A stretch of DNA of 64,000 nucleotides from Zhengitettix transpicula (taxonomy: Eukaryota > Arthropoda > Insecta > Orthoptera > Tetrigidae). Each line of letters starts with the position of its first letter. Within the stretch, counting starts at the first letter, position 1. Below are positions 58,061-64,000 of the stretch, in pieces. The notes under the pieces are model-generated. The model saw only the letters and a list, made by a program, of their open reading frames with translations. It did no database searches and was not told the DNA's origin. Where the stretch lies: positions 94,976,947-95,040,946 of the forward strand of contig CM073590.1 in NCBI GenBank assembly GCA_037074705.1, read 5' to 3'. Position numbers and translations under genes: made by a program.

Positions 58061-58984
58061 TAAGTGTTCATTAATATTACGTTTTATTTCGTAAAAACGC
58101 ACCATTCGTTCTGTCAGGCAAACGTCAATCGGGATAATGACCAGCAGGGAAAACGTCGTAAAAATGACCGGATCCCTTTTTACGCACTGTTATTAACAGC
58201 TTAAACGTGAAAAAAAAATTTCGTATGGTTCAGAGAAATACGCCTCGAACTTAATAAGATCACAAGTCTCATGCCGTTCAAATGTAATATATGGCTGAGG
58301 AATGTGGTTCACGTGTTGACTAATGAGAAGATACTTAAAAGAGATCACTAAAAAGCGAGTTTGAGAGGCGACCTCCAAAGAGAAAATTCCTACTGAATGC
58401 AGAGGTCATGCAGGGGGAAGAAACCCAGGTGCACACGATTTAAATGGAAGCAGCGGAAAGGCACGGATTAGTGTTTGAGTGTAAGGAACGGTCATCACTT
58501 AAAAAGCGAAAGAATTTTGTTTCGTTACAAGATGTGAGTTGTTTGTAATTAATTATTTGATTGAATCCTGGTTTTTCAAGGTAATATTTCGGAAAATGGC
58601 GTGCCATGGGGTGGATTTACGAACTGTAAGGAACAAAAGCTACGAGGGGATCTTGACAGCCAATATTTATTGCCTTCTTGGCTAGTGGAATTGCCTTAGA
58701 AAGTATGAAGGACCTGTATTGTTCGACCAATGCCGTTGAATGAGGGGGCAATGAGTGGCTAACGGACAAACGAGGCGACTAATAGGTATTTCAGAGGCGG
58801 AGAGAAAAAATAGCAAAAGTCCGTCCACTTAGGAGGTAAAACCGCGTTTCAAATATCCACAAGAGAAATTCTGGGTGAGAGAATTTGGACAATGACAATG
58901 ATCATGAACAGCCGTTGAAGTAGTGATGGTCGTAATGAAGTATTGGAGTAAGAAACAAGATTTTAAGAGTATTAAGTAATAAAA
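58061..58984. other. No recognised gene or repeat
   Basis: Moderately GC-rich stretches at 58370-58480 and 58580-58870 have no frame or motif I can name. Confidence 0.35.
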
Positions 58985-59035
58985 ATATCAGCCTTTTAGT
59001 CAGATTCAAATTATTCAATTCAATTCAAATTGTAA

Positions 59036-59072
59036 CACGACGTTTCGTCCCTGATTCGGACCTCTTCAGGTG
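59036..59072 (-). ncRNA. Hammerhead-ribozyme motif, best preserved copy
   Basis: Minus strand: CACCTGAAGAGGTCC, loop GAATCA, GGGACGAAACGTCGTG. The core C-U-G-A-A-G-A, stem II GTCC/GGAC, G-A-A-A, cleavage triplet GTC and stem I CAC/GTG are all present. Stem III is only A-C/G-T with no loop, the minimal type known from PLEs and thought to cleave as a dimer. Every element seen fits the fold; activity is inferred. Confidence 0.6.
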
Positions 59073-59131
59073 CATCACAATCACAAAATAAATATTAAGT
59101 TCACAATTTTTTTATAATTGTCGCATTCATA

Positions 59132-59168
59132 CACCCGAAGAGATCCCAATCAGGGGTAAAACGTATTG
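59132..59168 (+). ncRNA. Drifted hammerhead partner
   Basis: CACCCGAAGAGATCCCAATC then GGGGTAAAACGTATTG is collinear with the preceding motif but has CCGAAGA in place of CTGAAGA, TAAAAC in place of GAAAC and GTA in place of GTC, so the catalytic core is lost. Confidence 0.5.
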
Positions 59169-59401
59169 TTTAAAATTTGAATATTAAAAATATTTTCTGA
59201 CTTTAAGGATTCTATTTTTATTGCTTCATTTAAATATGAAGTCAGGTAGTTATAATTGTTGGTCGGATTTTCCGTAGTGTAACGTTCCGGACAGTAAAAC
59301 ATTCTGTTAGTTTTCAGATCAAAAATAGGTTTGCAATCCGAGCTGGGGACACGAGTATCTTCACGCCTTAAAAAAATAATCCTACTAAATCCAGTAAATT
59401 T
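59150..59401 (-). pseudogene. Unrecognised open frame next to the PLE end
   Basis: The minus frame is open for 83 codons between stops at 59402 and 59150 and has no ATG start required. It contains SRIIFLRREDTRVPSSDC, FDLKTNRMFYCPERYT and YLTSYLNEAIKIES. Codon choice is coding-like. Its last 20 codons overlap the PLE arm. It may be part of a retroelement polyprotein, but I cannot name it. Confidence 0.3.
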
Positions 59402-60264
59402 CTAGACACGGCAACAAGATTTAGAACCCGCCCTAAATTTATAGAGTTCGAGGTGAAAGTGCCGCTGCTAGTATTTTCAAGTTTATATTTGAATTTTAGC
59501 TTTTTATCCGGAACTAATTAGAAAGATTGACGACCGGGAGTTTGTGAGATGGGTTTTCTTGTCCCGAGATGATGGGGGTATGTTTTTCTTTCCTTTTAAT
59601 TTTGAAATATGATGGTCTTGCGCAAAGTATATAAATATAATACCCATATAAAAAAATTTGCACTGCGAGAAGTTAATTTTCAGAGTTTAATATTAACACA
59701 CCAATGGCAAAATTAAACTCAATGAAGAAACAAGATAATCGTACTGATATTTTGGAGCAGTAAACAGCGTTCAGCAGAGAATGCGAGAGTAAGTTACGGC
59801 GACGACGCGTCACCCAACGCCTATATTTGGGAAAATAATCCATACCGCAGCCGTAGCCACATATGTACAATGGCAGAACTTTCTGACCGCTACGTTGCTA
59901 AATATATATGATCACATAGTTTGGGTGATTTTTTTTGCCATTTTTATTTTTTTAATACGTAAACTAATGAATGATAATGGATCCAATGAAATGAGTAGTT
60001 TTTTTTATAACTTATATGATATTTAGCGTAATTTCATATTTCATTACTTTTAATTAATAACAAAAATATCATACTTATTTTAAAAATTAATTTTTTGTAC
60101 TAATTGCATATCAATTAACACACTTTCAATTCAATCAAAATATAGTTATTACAGTTACACAGTATTGCTGTTTTAAAAAATTATTTATTTATTGTCGAAT
60201 CAACTACCAAGGCAATTAGAGACTTTGTATTATTTTGAATTTCGAGCTCACTAGCGAGTAGAAA
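59402..60264. other. Nothing recognised
   Basis: AT-rich, with a GC-richer patch at 59770-59860. No supported feature. Confidence 0.4.
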
Positions 60265-60400
60265 CTTCTCGGTATGGAAACACCCAGACGCAACATTATC
60301 CATGCACTCGACGGGATTCGAACAAGGGTCCTCTGTGATGTGAGGCAGTAACGCTGACCCCTACACCAAAGGAGGTTTATTGGAAGGGAGTTTTTGAAAG
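60265..60400 (-). mobile_element. tRNA-derived SINE, minus strand
   Basis: Minus strand: TGGTGTAGGGGTCAGCGTTA (A box, from 60368) and GTTCGAATCCC (B box, 60323-60313), with a body running to TTTCTACTCGCTAGTGAGCT. Both boxes are near consensus. It is related to the unit at 48.5 kb. Confidence 0.65.
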
Positions 60401-60663
60401 AAATAACGTGTGTTTGAATGACCCTCAATATAATAAAAATATATTAACTATTTTAAAGGTTAATCAGTGTACTGTTATTACAGAGAATTTCTTCTTGGAA
60501 CGTTTTGTAAGTAACCGTTTTTATATTGTGTATTTAATCTAAAATTATGATCAAAGAAGCAATGAAATAGCTCACACTGCAGACATGGCTATAGTTGACA
60601 ATCAACTGTTGATTTGACAATGGCTTCATTAGATGGTCACAAGAAAAACAAATGATCAGATTC

Positions 60664-60675
60664 TTATATATTATA

Positions 60676-60714
<39 letters not shown>
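60664..60714. repeat. (AT)n microsatellite
   Basis: AT repeats directly precede the family B start (ACTAGCTGAGTGCCCGGAG). Confidence 0.95.
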
Positions 60715-60717
<3 letters not shown>

Positions 60718-60718
<1 letters not shown>

Positions 60719-61530
60719 ACTAGCTGAGTGCCCGGAGTTGCCGATGTTGTCATAATCAAACTCAGCGACATCCGTATCACCGGATATGACTTCAATCTGG
60801 ATTGTTTTTGCGTTATTTTTATGTAAATGCCCCTCCACACCCATCCCTAAAGGAGATCTCCTACCATGCCGAAAGTGGTTGAAATTATACACAAAAATAT
60901 CTGGAGAAACGCTATGTATCTCATTTACCCCGAAAAACTATCTTTCAACGAAAATATTGGCCGTTTTAACATGCTTGACCACCCCTGGCGATTAAACAAC
61001 ATCTTGAATTTCAAAATAATACTCAGAGACACCCATAACCCCGGATTCGACTCCATACTCAATTGTTTTCGCGTTATTCCATCCCTACCCTAAGGGTGCT
61101 CCCCTCCAATACAGAAAGGGGTAGCCATTATACACAAACAACATCGGTAGAAACACTATCAATCTGATTGACCCCGTAAAATATTTATTACACGCCCATA
61201 TATGCCTTTATAGCATATTAGAAAATTTCCAAACGTCGCGTTTAAATATGCTACACCCGAGTGAAATCCGAGAATTGTTTATGGAACAATTAAACCGGGA
61301 AAGACTTTAATAAACTAGACTGTTTGTGTGTATGTACGTTCCGCATAAAAATCTTTACCCGTGGAGAAAATTTGACAAATATTTTGTATCCGTGTTCCTA
61401 AGAACGGGAAACAAACACAGTGGGGGCAAGATACGTATACCACCAGGAGCAGGGTGTAGAATATTTAAATGCGACGTTTAAATATGCTACACCCGAGTGA
61501 AATCGGGGACTGTTTATGGAAAACTATTTT
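60718..61530. mobile_element. Family B mosaic with internal repeats
   Basis: The segment starts ACTAGCTGAGTGCCCGGAGT after (AT)n. Two ~245-bp units are detectable: CCGGATATGACTTCAATCTG ... CCCTAAAGGAGATCTCC ... ATTATACACAAAAA at 60780-60965 and CCGGATTCGACTCCATACTC ... CCCTAAGGGTGCTCCCC ... ATTATACACAAACA at 61030-61210. A further direct repeat, GTTTAAATATGCTACACCCG then AGTGAAATC, occurs at 61233-61265 and 61475-61507. GTTTGTGTGTATGTACGTTC at 61321 matches 17030. Frames of 69-75 codons inside are not protein-like. Confidence 0.55.
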
Positions 61531-62182
61531 ATTTGTTAGAAGATTACAAATAAACCAATTTACTTTAAACATCAATTTATTGACGATCTAAGACAATTCA
61601 ATAAATTGATGAATAATGTGAAGTGAAATTGTTTTTTAATATTATAAAAAAAAACATTATTGGATGCCGTCTGTGAACTTCTAAATCGCTCCACTGTACT
61701 TAATATTCTAGTTGATTTGACTAATGTTCATTCACTGGGGCGTGTTCATTCACGGACAGTTCACACCACCCACGGTATGGCTATTGGTCATGCATTAGCT
61801 GTTTAAGAATAGAACAGAGCATTGCAAAATTGCAGATGCTACCAATCTTAGCTATATGTCCCTATCTGAGATTTTCTGTTTGTTTTTCCGAATGTTGAAT
61901 TATGATTAGGCTAACCTATGACTCAATACTGATTGTTATATCTTACAATATTGCTATAATTTAATAATGGTGTTCAAATTGTTCACATCAAGAATCATTA
62001 CAACGAAGCGAAAAGATTTGAATTTAAATTGAGTAACTCATTTCCACTCTGGTTTGAAGATCAGAACTAATGTCCAATTCTTCCTTTTCATCTATCATTG
62101 CCATATTGCATAAACTAATTTAAAAATATTACGAGTTACAGTAAATATAAAGACTATAAAATTTAGAAACGAAGCAATCAAC
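61531..62182. other. AT-rich DNA, nothing recognised
   Basis: No supported feature. Confidence 0.4.
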
Positions 62183-63129
62183 TGTATATATAGTAATAAT
62201 CAACAGGTTGGCTTTAATTAAAATTAAACGATAATCAAAATTTAAAACATAAAATAAAATTTATTATCAAATTGTGGCTTCAAACTCAAAAACAATTACA
62301 ATCAAAATTTTTATATCTCAGTGCCTTTACTGGGTTTGATGATTAGGTCACGATAAAAAAATGATTTAAAATCTTATTAACAAAACACTTTACAATTTAC
62401 CTAAACAATATGTCGATAGAATGAAAGAAACTAAAAAGTAAAGAAATTACTTTGATTGACAATTAAAAGGAAACGAAATATGACTTTATCCTTTAATTAT
62501 CGTTTAAATATTATTAAAAATTATGTTACTTACGGACTGTCGGTCTGGTACCGGAACAATCAATTTTTACCTCGTTCGAACAATTTTACACTTTAATTTT
62601 TACTCAAAAGGCCTTGGTTTTCACTGACTCTAATTAATACTTTTTAGTTTGCCAAATGTTGGTTCTCCGTTCGTTAAGGATATGTTATTCACTCGTTCCG
62701 ACGATAATTAGACGCTGGATGCAATTACTTGGTCTTCCAAAATTGAAACAATGGTCTAATTTGAGAATAGAAATTAGACTTCTGCGCTCAAAATGTTTAT
62801 CGATGAATATTTGGATATTTATTTTACATATTGCAACTTATAAGAAATTTGTTCTTACTGGTCTCGCTGTTCTACTATCGGTATCTGGACTGTTTCTAAA
62901 GTAGTTCATCCGTCTACAGCAATCTTTCGGCACCAACTCTATCCTAGCTGGCTGTATACGTAAAACTGACTCAGACTTTCGTGCGCGCAAACGCCATTTT
63001 GACTTTTCGACAAAGCAGCCGAGATCGCTTCTCCATCGTTGCTTTGTTCGATCAGACCGCTACAATGGATTTATCAAAGAATTCAAATTTTATGTCGAAA
63101 CAATTAATGGCCTAATTAATTGGCATTAC

Positions 63130-63130
<1 letters not shown>
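62183..63130 (-). mobile_element. Solo LTR, gypsy-like family C, minus strand
   Basis: TTTACTGGGTTTGATGATTA, AAATCTTATTAACAAAACAC, CAATTTACCTAAACAATATG and, at the U3 end, CAATTAATGGCCTAATTAAT then TGGCATTACA match 6355-7395 in order. The left end (TGTATATATAG at 62183) is tentative. The minus strand has an initiator-like GAGTCAGTTTTACG near 62972, as in the plus copy at 10873. (AT)n follows the right end directly. The 82-codon frame inside is accidental. Confidence 0.6.

Positions 63131-63168
<38 letters not shown>
63131..63168. repeat. (AT)n microsatellite
   Basis: AT repeats flush with the LTR end. Confidence 0.95.
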
Positions 63169-63174
<6 letters not shown>

Positions 63175-63244
63175 GGGTTAGGTCGGAGAGAGGAACGCAA
63201 ATAGATAAACGTTTCAAACACTGGCACTATTAAATTGTTTACCA

Positions 63245-63312
63245 AGAGTGATCAATTCCTACTCCGGATTAATTTAAATAAATACCCGGGCAACGCCGCG
63301 AACTCAGCAGTT
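63245..63312 (-). mobile_element. Family B start fragment
   Basis: Minus strand GTTCGCGGCGTTGCCCGGGT then ATTTATTTAAATTAATCCGGAGT. The same head occurs at 10605-10690 and TTAATCCGGAGTTATGG at 55950. Confidence 0.5.
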
Positions 63313-64000
63313 CATAAATATTAAGCTCAATCTTTTTGCCTTATTCTTCTACGTCAAACTGCTTCAGAATTTAATGAATGGTTTGGAAATTGAATTTTTA
63401 TATCTGAAGAGAAAATAACATCATGCTTACACTGTGCCTTCATTGAAATTGGTACTCAATTAACAGCAGTATTTTGTAGAGTACGTGTTGGAGTACAGTT
63501 CAAATATTTAGGTAAAAAAATAATTTATTTTCGGTAAATATGAATGGTTGATCAGTTTTCCACCAGTTTCATGTGTAGCTGGATGCTCAACAGTATCACT
63601 TATTTTAGTATCTAGTTTGAAGGTCTCCTAATTATAGATACGTGAAGAGGTCCGAATTTTACGAACCAAACATTATTTATACCAAAAAACTTTAAACAAT
63701 TTAATTATAATTTTATTAATCCTATTTAATTATTTTTTTGACTTATTTGTCTAATAATTCTTACGTTATATTTCTGAAATAACATATAATTTTTAATTTA
63801 TAACAATTCTTTGTAATAGGCAATTGTATTCTAAACAAATTATGACTATTGGTTGCTAAACTGCTTTTAAACTAGTAATAGTAATAAGTAATTAATCAGA
63901 TTTTCTACAAATAAAATATTGTTTTAGACATTAACATTTACTGAACAAATGAATGACCATATTCATATAATATTTAATCGTACTTTCGTCGAAATTAGCA
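63313..64000. other. AT-rich DNA, nothing recognised
   Basis: No supported feature to the end of the window. Confidence 0.45.

Larger units (their letters stand above)
58985..59215. mobile_element. Inverted pair of PLE ends
   Basis: The left arm (TTTTAGTCAGATTCAAATTA ... ACGACGTTTCGTCCCTGATT) is matched by the inverted right arm from 59132 to about 59215 (GATCCCAATCAGGGGTAAAA ... TTTCTGACTTTAAGG). The hammerhead-like units lie head to head at 59036-59072 (minus) and 59132-59168 (plus). Confidence 0.6.

Noticed and set aside
60313..60368. Functional tRNA gene on the minus strand
   Set aside because: The boxes are present without a cloverleaf, and a related unit lies at 48.5 kb.
7396..63168. 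CRISPR array or phage/bacterial features
   Set aside because: Repeats are microsatellites and transposons; there are no spaced identical short repeats, ribosome-binding sites or operons.

Overview
The window looks like nuclear DNA of an arthropod, most likely an insect with a large repeat-rich genome. It is AT-rich and has no bacterial-style gene packing: no open frame exceeds 182 codons. Recognisable sequence is dominated by decayed animal transposable elements: Penelope-like elements (PLEs), Jockey-type and RTE-like LINEs, tRNA-derived SINEs, gypsy-like LTRs and several unnamed families. I cannot fix the species. A roach-, termite- or stick-insect-like genome is a guess.

Layout. 1-9.7 kb: AT-rich DNA with a GC-rich block at 960-1187 (terminal exon or promoter), SINEs, two PLE 3' ends, a TATA-bearing GC-rich block at 4.1-4.6 kb, a minus-strand LTR and a 311-bp PLE foldback. 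9.7-15.6 kb: LINE remains, a degenerate minisatellite, a complete solo LTR, a 5'-truncated Jockey-type LINE with a 12-bp target duplication and a second foldback. 17-27 kb: copies of a ~0.5-kb family ('A'), including a head-to-tail dimer, and family 'B'. A perfect RFX-type X-box palindrome lies at 21206. 27-37 kb: mostly unrecognised DNA, a (GA)n tract, and an LTR followed by a duplicated primer-binding site. 37-46 kb: another LTR between (AT)n tracts, more family A, an RTE-like LINE carrying a PLE-like foldback, and a segmental duplication. 46.7-47.0 kb: GC-rich block with two CRE palindromes. 48-60 kb: SINEs, PLE foldbacks, and a PLE at 56.46-58.06 kb (polymerase thumb plus GIY-YIG nuclease) split by a family A element. 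60-64 kb: family B mosaic and another minus-strand LTR.

No complete cellular protein-coding gene is supported. Candidate exons and promoters are given at low confidence. Two systems stand out. PLE terminal sequences recur as inverted pairs that carry hammerhead-ribozyme-like cores. LTRs with TGTA...TACA ends repeatedly sit flush against AT repeats, as expected for gypsy-group integrases that target ATAT. Family A behaves as a mobile sequence, with target duplications and an A-rich end, yet can also occur as a tandem dimer; I do not recognise it.
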